From Gamarada debralockiae (taxonomy: Eukaryota; Ascomycota; Leotiomycetes; Helotiales; Hyphodiscaceae), in the NCBI GenBank assembly GCA_002803225.1, contig NXFV01001536.1:61968-125967 (forward strand): DNA of 64,000 bases, in the 5' to 3' direction. Shown here piece by piece: positions 11,798-24,600 of this stretch. Each line of letters starts with the position of its first letter. Within the stretch, counting starts at the first letter, position 1. The notes under the pieces are model-generated. The model was not told the DNA's origin and searched no databases. It saw only the letters and a list, made by a program, of their open reading frames with translations. The position numbers and the translations under genes were made by a program.

Positions 11798-14016
11798 TCG
11801 ACTGCGATCTGGGTATGTATTTGGGGGAGCTTCGTGCTTCGCTCAGCGGGATTGTATGATCGTCGCGGTTGTTTGGGCAGGAAGTGCCGGAGGTGGGTGT
11901 TGGAGTACTGTTGTGGGAAATTCAAAATCAGCACATTTGAATGAGTGATTGACAGCAGTAGCCCTTACGCAAAGGTGTAGGAGAGGGTATGTGCAAGCGG
12001 TGTTGAATGGCAAACCGTCTGCAAGTGCGGGAAAGGAGGATCAGCGATTGAAAGAGCGACAGAAGGAAGTGTCCGGAAATTGAATGAAGAACTGACTTAC
12101 ATTGAACAATTCAGCTTTGTCGATGGCTCAATTGCGTTCAGCGATTTGTAGTGTTTTGATAGGGGTCGTGAGCTGTGTCCGTAGTAGGTAGGTGAGAGTG
12201 GAGTCGAGGACTAAGGACGTAGGAGGGGAAGATGGGCTCGTAGCTCACTCGCTAAATGAAGTGGTGGGGAGGGAAGTTGCGTTTGTGACGGGGATTGGCT
12301 GGCGAAGCTCGAGGGCGCGGTGGAAGCTTCGATTATCGTTCTGGAAGGCGTCTAGAAAGGGGGGCATGCAAGATTAGTTCCATGTTCACAAATAAGGTAA
12401 GCTGCCCTACCGCACAAGATACGGCAGAGTACTTTAGTACTTTCGACGGCGGTCCAGAATCTGTAGATTACTGCTTTATTAGTGTTACTAGCAAGTGATT
12501 AAATGCCCGGGAAAGGCTTACCTGCCTGTTGTAGCAGGGACAAGTACGGCAAGGTACTTTACACAGCGTCAAAAACTGCAAGTCACTGACAGCATCGATG
12601 TCCTCTCGCCAATGAGCAAACAATGTCCGACTCCGTAAGCTTACCTTTTTGCACTCGTTGATTGCTGGGCTTGGATCTCACAGCAGCGGCAGTGAATCTT
12701 GGGGAGGGATTGTTCCGAGGTCGTCGAGGGTGGGCTGATTGGATGCTGTAGAAATGCAGTACTTGTATTGGAAATAAGTTATCTGGAATATCATTCGCTA
12801 CGAGAGAACTATGTGGACATATCACTGTTTACTACAACAAAGAAAGAGAGGCCTCTTAGCTCGTGTTTTACAAGGTGTAGGTGCTGCTGATTCAAATGTC
12901 TCTTGAAGCTCCCCCTTGAGTTGAGGTTGTCTCGGCGAGCACAGAACTGATATCTGTCTCACCAGAGTTGATCGATCCTCCTGTACTCTACTCGTAACTC
13001 GGGGTTGCATATAAATAGGAGAAATCTGCAGTTGTTCTCTCGGCGATTGATATGGCCAAACAGTTAAGGTAAATAGTATATATCAAGCTATCAAATGCAC
13101 AGTACTCGTAGCCCGTGCAAGCAAGTTTAGGTACCCAATATTTAAGGTTTGCCACCTTAATTGTGTGTTTCTAATCATGTGTGGACGGAAACGTCATATA
13201 ATGACGTTGCGCGTGCTTACTTCGGTGCCTTGAAGAGCTGTCAATTGATAGCACATTGTTGATGCCGTAGCTTTCAGGATCATCACTCTAGATGATCAGA
13301 ATAGTAATATATATGTATAATAAATGTATTTTCTATGGTCCTCTCGCCGAATGGTTGTTTGACAGATTGTACTCTACCTCCCCTCTGCCCCTCGGACGTC
13401 GCTATCAATTCAAACTCCATAATTTTAGTTGCATTGCATGGGAAGCTCGACCGCCACAGAGCTCTATTGGCCATACCGTCGAAGCTAACCTCCCAATTCA
13501 ACCCACACAACCATCAGCGCTTCCTCCATCCTTAAACTCACCATAATTTGCTGATTCTGATCTTCGTCCGATCTGAATCCCAATTTTCTCCTGTGTATTA
13601 AACGGTTCTTCCTCGACACAGTCATCGTCTCCCCACAACGAGAATCGGCCTTGTATCCGATTTCGAAATTACCGCCGTCAGCAAGTTTCGTATTGCATCG
13701 AAGGCCGAAGAATTCCATCAGCAGACAATCTCCCAACATTGGACCGATATCCCAATCAGCTCGAATTTCTTTCTTCTACTCGAGATCTTGGATCGCACCA
13801 TTCACTATCAGTTCACTCGACCTTATCCTGCTATCTGCTGAACATCTCAGATCCTCCGTACCAGATTTCGAATTCTCGCAAGCAAAATGGGAACCTTCGT
13901 ATTCAAGTGGTTCGTACAATTTCTGCACTTACATTCAAACCACCATCGGGGACACTCGCGATTGCGTGAGCTGTTGCACACGCCCTGCGCAGTCTCGGGA
14001 CAGAGTTGTCGTCGCA
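11798..14016. other. Long divergent PKAR / CRP1-like intergenic region
   Basis: 2.2 kb between the two start codons, probably holding long 5' leaders. On the minus strand a good donor (GTAAGT at about 12097-12102) suggests a leader intron in PKAR. Near 12419 and 12546 a short direct repeat (tacggcaRgGTACTTTA) occurs twice. On the plus strand 13651-14016 stays open in frame with the CRP1-like ATG but lacks family likeness and is better read as leader. No gene is called. Confidence 0.45.
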
Positions 14017-16267
14017 ATGGGAGTGACTCCTGAAAGCTTCTCGATCCACTCAATCTGTCCGCAGAACACTCGACTGACTTGTATCGCATTTAGGGAGCAT
14101 CCCGCGCAAGAGGTCTACGTTACCGGCACATTCGATAACTGGTCGAAGAGCGAGAAACTGGAGAAAGTTGGAGATATCTTCATGAAGGACGTAACGCTTT
14201 CCAGCTCGGCCGAGAAGATTTACTACAAGGTGCGTGAAGGAGGAGGAACAATTGCTCAGCTCTGAATTTTATATCGAGATTGATCGCGGACGGAGACATA
14301 CGATGGTTCTGCCTGTGAGAGACTGCCAAGTGGTTGCTTACGGTTGTAAAATGCGCAAGAAATGCGTCACTCTGGAATACTCCGCTGCTTTATGTCTTAA
14401 AAGAATGTGCGCTCCATACCTCCTGGCCGTAAACGGTCAGGTATGACGCGTTTTGGCTGACCGTTGCCACAATTGGCCTTTCAGCGATGCGCTTTCAAGT
14501 TGGAAAAAGCATCGCTTGCAGGGTGTCCCGGCTGGTAATGGCCCTGCTTCGAATACTCTTTGGCTGGGGCCACGCATGGTTCGAGTCGCCTATTCCCAAC
14601 CCCGCCATAAGCTGAAGCCTTCTTAAAACAAGATCCCTTCCCATTTGTTCTTACGCGCAATTATCGATATTATTTTTGAAATTCAAAGCTAATACTCAAC
14701 TTTACAGTTCTTTGTTGACGGCAAGTGGGTTACCGACCACACAGCTCCTCAAGAAAACGACGCATCCGGAAACTTGAACAACGTCCTTACCCCCGAGCGC
14801 ATCGTGAAGCACACTCCCGCGACAGCCGGCATCATGTCTACAGTCACTCCTTCTGCAACAACTGCTGAATTAGCAAAGGACGTTCCCCTCGAAAAGGCCC
14901 CTCTCGAACAGACAGGCTCATCGGATTTGCCTGGCGCATTCCCAGAGACACCCGCTGCGACAGAGAAGGAAGATTTCTCTGTGAATCCCCTACCCGCTTT
15001 CCCTGGAGCTGTCAACCCCGTCAAGCTTGCACCTGGCGAGAAGGTCCCGGACCCAAGCACATTGACCAACAACACTGTTACTTCCAATGTCAAGGATGAT
15101 CCTGAGCTTGTTGCTGCCGACAAGGCGAAGGGTGAGTCTGAGCCTACTTTTGGTGTGGCACCTCTTCCAGCATTCGCTGGTGCAGTCAATCCTGTGAAGG
15201 TTGCTCCGGGGGAGAAGATCCCCGAGCCAAGCATGGTGACTGGCAATACAATCAACTCGAGTGTCACTACAGACAAGGAATCATACGAAAAAAGTGGTGG
15301 GTTGGGAAATGCTCCTGTACTTCCTCCGGTTGTCACCCCTCAAGCTGAGCGGGAACAGAATGGCACCGGCGTTCTTGATATGCCGCCTATTTCAAAGAAC
15401 ATGATTCCGGAATCAAGCTTACCAATGGGAGCTGCAGGAGCTGGAGCATTCGATGCCAGCCCATTTATTCAGTCTTCCGGCGCTGGTAGCACAACCGCAG
15501 CACTTGCTGGTGCTGTCCCTCTCGAGTCTACGAAGGTCCCAGAAGTTGTGAAGGAGAGCCAAGCAGAAGCTGATGTAAGCCCAGAGGCTAGCGCCGTCCC
15601 AGAGGAGGTGAAGGAGAAGAGTGCAGTCGAGAAGGAGCTTTTGGGAGAAGTCAAAGAAGCACCCTCAACCTCAGAAGGCACTGGCGGAAAGGCGACCGCA
15701 GACAAGTCGGAGAAGGGAGTCACAGCTGGTGAAGCTGCTGCGGCCGTCAATGGTGCCAACTCCATAAACGTGACATCTACCAGCCAATCCACGGCAATGG
15801 CGAAGGATACCCCAGAGGTTGTTAAGGAGTCGATTGCCGAGTCGGGACAAGGACCCGAGGCTGCCGGAAACGAGGAAGCTGTTTTGGAGAAGAAGGCCGT
15901 TGAGAAGGAGCTGCTGTCTGAAATCAAGCCAGAGACATCCACTGGCGAGCCAGCGCCCAAGATCGAAGGTCTAAGCACCCCCCAAGCGGCGGAGCCTGTC
16001 GAATCACGTGATGTATCGCCTGGAACCGTTCCGGGAGCTCACACTCAAAACCAGACCGTACCAACAGTCACCAGCGGCGTTACTTCCGGATCCACCGCAC
16101 CTGTTACACCCGCCAAGGATGCTCCTGCAACACCAGCCAAGTCCACTCCAGGAAGCAGCAAGGTCGACAGCCCAGCCGCATCCGCTACCAAGGAAGATAA
16201 GAAGAAGAATCGCAGGAGCTTCTTCGGCAAGCTCAAGGATAAGTTGTCTTCCAAGGACAACAAATAG
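14017..16267 (+). CDS. CBM48/AMPK1-glycogen-binding domain protein, CRP1/MDG1-like
   Basis: The predicted protein is 590 aa in two exons (14017-14229 and 14708-16267) with an unusually long 478-bp intron. Residues 15-90 form an AMPK1 glycogen-binding (CBM48) domain: EVYVTGTFDNWSKSEKL, DVTLSSSAEKIYYK, then FFVDGKWVTDH directly after the intron, then the APQENDASGNLNNVL linker. Yeast Mdg1 and Crp1 (pheromone signalling; cruciform-DNA binding) share this layout. The rest is low-complexity and holds two internal duplications: PLPAFPGAVNPVKLAPGEK versus PLPAFAGAVNPVKVAPGEK, and two EVVKES...AVEKELL blocks. The C-terminus is strongly basic and amphipathic (RRSFFGKLKDKLSSK), which could bind membrane or nucleic acid. 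The molecular function here is inferred only from the family. Confidence 0.82.
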
Positions 16268-18050
16268 ATCACTCAGGGCTGGGCGGGCGAGGCGAATCGA
16301 GGAGAGGAGAGGAACGCAGTAATCATTGGAATTTGGGTGAATCATCGGGAGCCGAGTGTACGATATGCGACGTGCTTTTTCCCAGTCTTGAAAGATTTCG
16401 TAGTGTCGAGGAGCGAGAGGAAGGGGGGAAGGGGGATGCGCTACTTGATACCGACTTGATTTACCCTTGCTTGCTACTTTCACTGCGTATGCGTTATTCT
16501 TCTCATTTTCTCCAATACCATGATTCTGTTTTGCGTGCATTTTCATGGGTTCATGCTACCATGTGTCAACTTGCCGGAATTCGTGGAGGAATTGTTCTTG
16601 GAAACTGTAGATAAGATCGATCAATCACTTGTTTATCATTGCTTTGCTACTCAATACCCGTCTTGTCGTGAATACTTGAATCCTGGAGATTTGATTGGGC
16701 GTTTAGAATGCTATGCGGCGAAGGTTTCACTCTTGAACGTTGACGCTACATACAAGCACTTCAAGCAGGCTTTGAGATTACATCTTTTAATGATTATAAA
16801 AGCGGATATTCCCAACTAAATTCCAGCACATGAAATGTCATCTCGATGCGATGACCACATGCATTGTGGCTTTGTCAAGGCGGAGGACTCAACCTTCAGA
16901 TCCGTGGACATACCTTCTGCTCGGCAGCAATTATTCACCCACAGGTCTTCCTAGATAAAGAAGGAGGATGCATACAAAGATATAATTTATATTCCTGGCT
17001 CTTTCTTGCTTGTTGAGTACATGGCAGGGTTGAGGTTCGTACAGGATTGATATCAGAGGGAAGGGCGGCATTGAGAGGAGGGGACAGTAGCCATGAGGAA
17101 GACAACACTGACAGACGTAGAAGGCAAAAGATTAACAAAAGACAGTCACAACGATATGAGTTCGCAGGCTCAAGAAAAGACGCCTTGGGAACATTCTTGG
17201 TGGATGTCGGTGTATTCGGTACAAGAACCTCGCTCAGTACAACGAGGATGTGAAGGGAATAATCAACCAACTGCTGTTGGCACAAGGGGGATGGTCCTCA
17301 AACACTATTCGCCCACGTATCACTCAATAAACCCCAAGATTTAGAAGGGCTTTTGTAGAGCTTTTGTAGAGCTTTTGCTTTTGAGTCTCAACAGCGCAAA
17401 GTAGGTGAGCAATCCACAGTTTCGTACTATGACATTCATATAACATCTAATGCTAATGCTTGGATATAATACACGTGTCAATCATCAACGCTATGCTCCA
17501 CCTAGCAATGCCATTTCATAAGACCAAACACTATCACAAGAAATCATTCAAGCATAACACGTAAATAGTACACATGACGAATCGAGATGAAGAAGCGATG
17601 CAGGAGAGAGGTCGTATATAATGGGAGAGGTGAGAAGAAATCCAACATTAGAAGACCATTCGTAAACTCTTATTCATCAAAGCCTTGATCCATCCTTTAT
17701 ACCCAACCTGCCCAATGCCAATCATGATTAGATGAAACATCAACGCAACCATGCTACCGGTAATGCCTGCCCCAACTCTTGTACACCAGCAAATAATTAT
17801 CTATGTAGGCAAGGAAATCATGGACAAAACACATGGAGGACGTAGGAAACATTATCGTAAGTGAGAAGGAGAAGAAGGAAAAGGAACAAAGAATCATGAC
17901 ACAACACCAGCACAATGCAAAAGCGCCTCCCAAACGATGCAAACACGAGATGAGAAGAAACCGAACACCACAAGAACAATATGTAAGAGAGATTGACAAC
18001 GGTATGAATAAGATGAATGAGAAGCAAGATAGAAGAAAGATCCCTAAAAG
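16268..18050. other. Convergent intergenic region, no gene seen
   Basis: 1.8 kb between the stops of the CRP1-like gene and the transcription factor. The largest open frames (16520-16819 plus; 17833-18054 plus, Lys/Glu-rich) have no domain and atypical composition. Presumably this is long 3' UTRs; a small tandem repeat lies at 17349-17379. Confidence 0.45.
17349..17379. repeat. 11-bp tandem repeat
   Basis: The unit gcttttgtaga is repeated about 2.7 times. It is seen directly, lies outside genes, and no function is suggested. Confidence 0.8.
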
Positions 18051-21000
18051 TTAAAACCATCGGTTTCCCCTTCCGCCTTCCTTGATGCGTGTCAAGACGA
18101 GAATCGCATCCACAATCATCATACACTTACCGCCCACACCGTCGATCTCCAACCTGGATCGTACAGCATCGATCACGCCGACGGTGTCGCCTCTCATGCT
18201 CGCTCTGGCGGTCAAGAGTTCCTCGGTGCCGAGCTCCAACATGCCGTTGACATATGTTATGGCTTTCAGTTTTGCCTCGTCGGCGGATGAGGCGAGAGGG
18301 GAATCGATATCCATTGCCGAATTGTTGATAGCATTTGAAGGATTGGATAAAGTGCCTGCGGATCCAGATGATGAGGACTGATATCTGTGGCCGAATGCCC
18401 AGCAGATCAGAGCAGCAGTGTACAGTGCCCAGTAGTCTGAGATACAACCTAGATCCGGAGACTGCGGTTGTAGAACTGTGGTGATGACATGGCAGGCATG
18501 CTGGGTTGCTGCAGCGGCGGCTAAGGATGAGGACCAAACTTTCAGCCTAGATTGAGCTGAATGGAAAGCGGAGGGCGGAGTGATCTTCTTGCCGAATACC
18601 CAGGTATCTCCAGCTATGGCCAGGAGATCATGGAGAGGCGTGTGATGAAGTGCGAGATATGAGTGTGCAAGTGGCGACGTTGGGAAGAGAGTCCGTAGGC
18701 TTATAACCGTGCTGTCCATACTGTGGGGCAGGAAGTTACTGGGGTATGTTGGATCATCCCGAGGAGGAAGGCGTGTTGCGAGAGAACATATATAGAGGCA
18801 TTGTGCAAATGGGGAGGAGCTGACAACGTATTGCGAGGAGAGGTCATGCTCAATGAGAGGGAGGTGCTGCACGGTACAATCGGCTGATTGGGCTTGCCAT
18901 TCTTCGGCCGAAGGAGCGTTCCAGATGTTGTCCTGGCAAGGAAGGTAGAGCATGGAAGCGGCCTCCTCTAAGGGAATATCTGATCGCTTCTGTTCATGGT
19001 ACATGGATTGGTGGATGTCAAACATGAAACATGCTGCTAGGAGGCGTTGTCTTGCCTCGGTGTCGGCCCATTGGGTCCAATCAGTGTGGAGACCTGAAAG
19101 CTGCAGATTTTGGGTGGTTTGGTGGGGGCTGAAAGTATCAAGCAGTGAGTCACCTGACGCAACATTCGAGCTGTGTGAAGAGAAAGGAGTTTGATCCCGA
19201 CCGGAATTGTTGAGAAGCTTCTTAAATATTAGTACTGTTACCTACTGCTGATATTGCGAATAACTTACCCTGGTGTAAAGCTCTTTAAAGTGGTGGGATG
19301 TTTCAATGTTGGTCTTTCTACCTCGGAAGCGTGTGAAGATCTCGGTGAGGAGAATTGCTTGCATTGTATGTAGATTCCAAGACAAGCACTGTATACAAGT
19401 CAGTAAAATGCTCGAAATGAAAAAGCTGAAGACTTACTAGACCAATGCTCTTCCTGCAGTAGTCATTAAGTTCAATGCCCTTTTGTCGTGCCTCTGGAGT
19501 ATCGTGATATTGGGTGCCCATGGCAGCCATTGCCGAGGAGAGTAAACTGTCCTCTGTAGGGTCGAAGGTGCCGCGATGAATGATAGGAAATAAATTGTCG
19601 AATGATTGCCAGTAGCTTGAAATATAGCCATCTAGCTGTGCCAGCTGTGTTTGATAGCTAGCTGGCGAGCTGATTGTTAATGTCCCTAACGATCCTAAAG
19701 ACTGTGGCTCCACCATGTCCTTCCGTCCATCAATGCTTGCCAATCCGGAGTCGGATATTCGTGTGGGGGACGCTGAAAAGATTTGAGCCATTGGCTTATT
19801 ATACGTCGGTAGGGCTGGAGTACCCACTGATTCCATGTAATAGCCCCCAAATGCATTGGGTACGTCTAATAGCTGACGGGTAGAGGTTGGTGGAGTCATT
19901 CGTGGGGATGAGTAAGGCGTTTCATAAGGTTCCAGCATGGAGTCAAATGCGGGAGGACTCCGAATATCTTGAGGGGTGGTACTCATGGGATGTGGCGACC
20001 ATTGTGATGCTCCTACTGGTGCTGACCAGTCGGCAGTACTGGTGATTGAGGGTGCCCGGCCTCTCATTGCCCAAAGACGGCCATTCCGAGATCCATCCGA
20101 CTGCGTTGAGTAGGTGCTATCAGATGCAGACGAGCACCATGGTGAATTGTCTTGGGTATGAGACAAACCAGGTACATATGTCTCCTCAGGAATTCGCAAG
20201 AGGGGTAGAGAATGTGAACTGCTGAAGTTTGGGAAGCTAGGACTGTTCGCCTGGAAATACATTCCACCAAAGCCCGGCTGCGAAGCACGGGCGAAATGGT
20301 CCCCATTGGCCAAGTTTGTTTCGTTGTTCGATTGAAATGGAGAGGATGTTATCTGATCAAAGCTCGCAGGTGGTCTGGCCGTTGTCCCCGAAGAAGGTGA
20401 GGCTGGTGAATATGGGCCTGCGCCTGGGAGTTGTGCTTCACTGGCGGATCTTTTATGCGAATTACCAGCAACAGGAGAGAAATTGACAGCCTGGAAGCTA
20501 CTCGTAATTGCGCTGAAAGCGGTCATAGAGCCCTCGGCGCCGCCTGACGTCCTAGGGGTCAGCGAATCGGTAGGGGAGGTCTGATTTGCTGTAACATTTT
20601 GTGACGGTGTTTCGACTTTCAGGGGTGGGGTTCGGCTTTCTGATGCGCTTGATGATGCTCTTCTGCTTCGAGAGCCTGTAGATTTGTATGCCTTCTCTCC
20701 TTGCGTTTCGCTGCAGTACATTTAGCAGGAAATTTGAAAGGAGAGAAAAGGAGAAAAAGGGAGAGAGAGAAACTTACTGTCTATGAAGATGGCGGGCAAG
20801 TAGGTCAGGACGGTGGAATGCCCTCTCACAGTCTTGGAAGGTACATGGATATGCTGGCTTTTGATGGCTCAACTGATGGCGTCTGTGAAGTTCCCTGTTA
20901 GAAAATCTGTTTTGTCAGAGACTTCAAATACGGTAACTTACCTCAGATGTTCCGCTCTTGTGAAAGTCTAGAAATCTGTTAGTGATTGTCATCCACATAC

Positions 21001-21633
21001 GCAAAAAAAACTTGCCTTGACTGGTCTGCATATGTCACAGCTGCAAAGCCACTAAGTTAGCATATATTTGATAGAGAAGAACAGAGCCAAGTGGAGTTTC
21101 AGGAGTTCCGAGACAATGTTCTACTCGGTAGACATCTATTTCAAAGTAGAATTCGGGAGTACAACTTGTTAACGGCACGAATGAGAAAGGAGATTACTCG
21201 GAAACTTCACTTACGTATGAACAGGAACTCCTTTCTTTGCGCGGCTGATCCGCCCTGTCACTGGTGTGTATTTCACAGGCACTTCTGGCATTGGCTGCTC
21301 TGATCCTCTTGAAGACTGTTGGGGACTTCCTTGTGTGCTTGCTTGGTTGGAACCTCCCATTCCCACTCCCACTCCCATTCCAGCCTGATAGCCAAAAGTA
21401 TCCATAGCCTCGCGTGCGGCGCTGCTACGCCGTCGTACAATGTTCGGCCCTGGTGTTGACGTGTTGCTATGAGGCTTTGGAATTCTATCTGATCTGCGCC
21501 GCTTGAGGGGTGCCTTCCCTTTAGTATCGTCGTCGAGCGGCGGCGAAGGAGTTGCGGACGGTTGGTCAGTAGAAAGACGGGAGGCCTTTAGTGGGTGGTC
21601 GTCATCATTCATAATATCCTTAATGCTCGACAT
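18051..21633 (-). CDS. C2H2 zinc-finger transcription factor with fungal-specific regulatory domain
   Basis: A nuclear regulator of 1045 aa in seven exons: 21633-21215, 21040-21016, 20967-20942, 20882-20778, 20710-19438, 19388-19269 and 19220-18051. Joining them gives CDICRPVKTFTRAEHLRRHQ and YPCTFQDCERAFHRPDLLAR with HLHRHE: two C2H2 fingers at about 140-195. Exons 2 and 3 are only 25 and 26 nt, and intron 2 appears to use a GC donor (GCAAGT). A Ser/Pro-rich stretch follows, then a fungal-specific transcription factor region (YISSYWQSFDNLFPIIHRGT, then LCLSWNLHTMQAILLTEIFT) reaching the C-terminus. C2H2 fingers joined to this domain, without a Zn2Cys6 cluster, resemble AmdX/Klf1-type regulators; I do not assign a target. 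The start is the first ATG (MSSIKDIM). Confidence 0.85.
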
Positions 21634-24600
21634 GACTGTGGCCCTCAACTCAAATTGGAAACGACTTTTTTGAAGGTGGATCCTTTACAGCCTTGCACAG
21701 CCGACCAAGATAGATGTAGTCAGGGGGGCCAAATCTGGGTGCAGGAACAGATCCAAATCGATAAGGCAAGATCTTGGTAACAGTATCTCTGGGCTAAGGG
21801 CAATGGTGGGTCGGTATTAAAAAGGAATCGAGGCAAGTTGACTTCCAATGTCCCCAGATAGATGCGCGGTATATGCCCCAAGATAGAAAAAACCGTGGGG
21901 CATTGCTGAGCGTGTTGTTTACAAAAGAAGGTGGTGGATGAGAAAGAGGAAGTTTGGAAGGCTACCATCATGTTTCCCCCCTGTCAACAACCATGTGTAT
22001 GGCTGAATTGGTGAAGATGGGTCTGCATATTACTTACCAGACCAGTCCCGAAAGGGTAATAAACCTTGGGGAATTGTACATCGGGGCCATAAATAGAGAG
22101 TAATCCGAATTAAGCGCCTTTGCCCATACCGTCAAACTAAAACGATACCCATTGCAGAGGCCAGGTATTTCTAAACGTTGACAAGGCCAAGGAAACTTCT
22201 GCATCAAGCATATCGAGGGGTTTCTTGGACAGGGTAGCGGTGAAAAGCTACCGCACGATCTGCACCTCTCAGGTCTCGTGGGCATCAAAGCGCTAACCCC
22301 ATACTCGTAAGGCTCAGCAGAACGGCCAGCTTTAATAAGCTTCCCTGGCTCTTAAGATAAGAATCCCTGTCCCTGTCTCCTCTCTCCTGCACCATCTCGC
22401 ACGGTATCTTCTAACAGTCTTCGACTAGAAGAACGATGTACCTTTATTCCTTCTCGTGTACATAATCAAGTCTGGATTGATGAAGTACCCGTGATGCTCC
22501 GGAGTCCTGAATCCTTCTCATTTGGGTCATCAGTAATCGGATTGTGTTTCTTCTCCAAAGTCCAAAAAGGAATGAACGATCTTCTTACCCTTGTCTGGCC
22601 CGTTCCCAAGTTTCCAGCGAGCGACAGCGACGGCCCGCAGATGATGGCGGACTTTGGGCCCATGCATGCACCCACCCATAACGGACGATGCAACCTCATC
22701 CGGCTGCGTCTAATTTTGGATACAGTGTATTGCGCCTCTCCTCAAATATCATCAAAACCACACCAAAACCTTTTCAGTCTTGCATACTCAGAAAGTCGAA
22801 CTTGGTGTACGACTTCTGATCATGAGGCGCAGATGAATAAAAATAAGAAAAGAGAATTAATTGGTTAGTTTCTGCATTTGTTCAATGATGATGAATGATC
22901 AGATCAAATAGAAGCCCTCGCACTTTTAGTCGTCGCTAGAGGTAAGCGATATCCCCCGTCCCAACCTTCCCTGCTACTCTCCCACGGATCGGGAAGTGCT
23001 TTTTTGCGATTTACGTGTATCTCACACCCAGATAGGACATGCGAACGTCCCGAAAAGAGAAGGGTGTTTTCATATGGAGTCGTGCTTGGAAATCTCTCCA
23101 TCGGCCCGGACAAATGGTTACGCGATTTTGAAATCTCTTCACCACGTTATTTCTTTTCCCAGGTACAGTCAGCGGTCAGCCCCCAAGACAAAGCCCTAAA
23201 CTATGCCTCGTGGAGAAGGCTGTCATCCATTTTCAATTACCATATGATGACTAGTATCAATGGTTCAGATCGTCTGAAGTCTTCAAACCCTTGAATTGTC
23301 TTGTGGTTTCCAAGAACCACGAAACCGAAGATTTTCCCAAGGGACCGTCGCACAATGCTTGAATATGATTTCCATCAGGGCTTCTGGGGGGCTTCCCTGA
23401 ACTCGCTGTTATTGGTGGAAGGTACGATAAATGAAAGAAGGGTCGTGCCAATGATACCACGCCGCTCTGGAATAAGGATAACAGGAATAGCCTCCGTAGT
23501 TAGCCCACTAGAGACAAAATCCTCCTTTTCTTTGCATCTTAAGATGTGTCAAAATATGCATAAACGCATGATTGGGTGTGTGCGCTGGCAGTAACCGTTC
23601 GCGGGTGTAATCTTCCACCCCTGGAACTTTATGGGGGAGCGAGTTTCGTGAGCCGCGCTCTATTATTTTCGTCTGATCTTCCAGTAATATTGGCTTCAAT
23701 TAAGGAGTTCTGCTATTGAGGACGAAGGCGCTGCGAAAGTGACGTCGCAGATTTCTAGAAACGCTCTGCCGATCTGGCCCACCAGATCCATAACAAACGG
23801 GGATTCCGATCTCGAGGATTGAACACGTTGTAACTAACAAAACTTGCATGGTCAGATTGTAGTGGAGCTTGATTCACTTGGAATCAGCCATGTGGTTGTC
23901 GAAAGAAGAGTGAGTGTCGGCATCGTGATGACCACTTATCTCGCATCCCTCACGCTGAATGCAGCTATTGGAGGCGGCGTTTCAGTTTCAGGAACAAGTC
24001 CAGCCTCAGGGGTAAACAATGGACCATTCTCCGGAGATCGAACCATCTTCATTCGACCGCAAGCACTGAAGATCACCTGGAGATTTGTGGAGCTTGAAGT
24101 TGTGGAGTTTGAATCCATCGACAACGTCGTAGAATCCTCTACTACTCTGTAGGTACGGTCGTAATCAAGGGGGTGTTTGAGGTTGAGGTTGGTGTCTTAG
24201 GTAAGGTCCAGGCGTTCAGAAGCGCCTATTTCTCCCTGTAAGGTGGTACGATCGATCCCAACGCCGGATGATTCCTGACAAGTGACCGCTATGCCACCCC
24301 CGAAGAACCCCTCCTCCGCATCTTTTCATCCGAACATTTCTGATAAGGCACGTCTTGTCGGCAAAATACGCGTTTCTTTGTCATCCCGCACTGTACAGTC
24401 ATCCTAAGACAAGTGACAGGCCTGGGATTTTGACCTGAAGGATGTGCTCTCGTTTGTCACCTCTTGCAGGAACAGATGAGATTTCTTCGTATTGAGTGAC
24501 TCGTTCTTCTTCAGCTTTGGGGCCAAAATGACTTGCAATGCAGTTCGGAATAACTGCTACGGCGATGATAGTGTTCCTGAATGTACTCCGCACCTGTGGT

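Noticed and set aside
12380..12560. Possible small inverted-repeat element around gtaagctgccctacc
   Set aside because: The inverted match is short and imperfect, with no target duplication.
14560..14600. tRNA-like ggttcgagtc
   Set aside because: The supposed T-arm does not pair and no anticodon or acceptor stem is found; the site lies in an intron.
16520..16819. 99-codon plus-strand frame after the CRP1-like gene
   Set aside because: Composition unlike neighbouring genes, no motif; probably 3' UTR.
17833..18054. 73-codon plus-strand frame rich in Lys and Glu
   Set aside because: Low complexity, antisense to the 3' flank of the transcription factor, no conserved features.
23844..24152. 102-codon plus-strand frame in the gene-poor region
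   Set aside because: No domain, no splice continuation, and the opposite strand is equally open.
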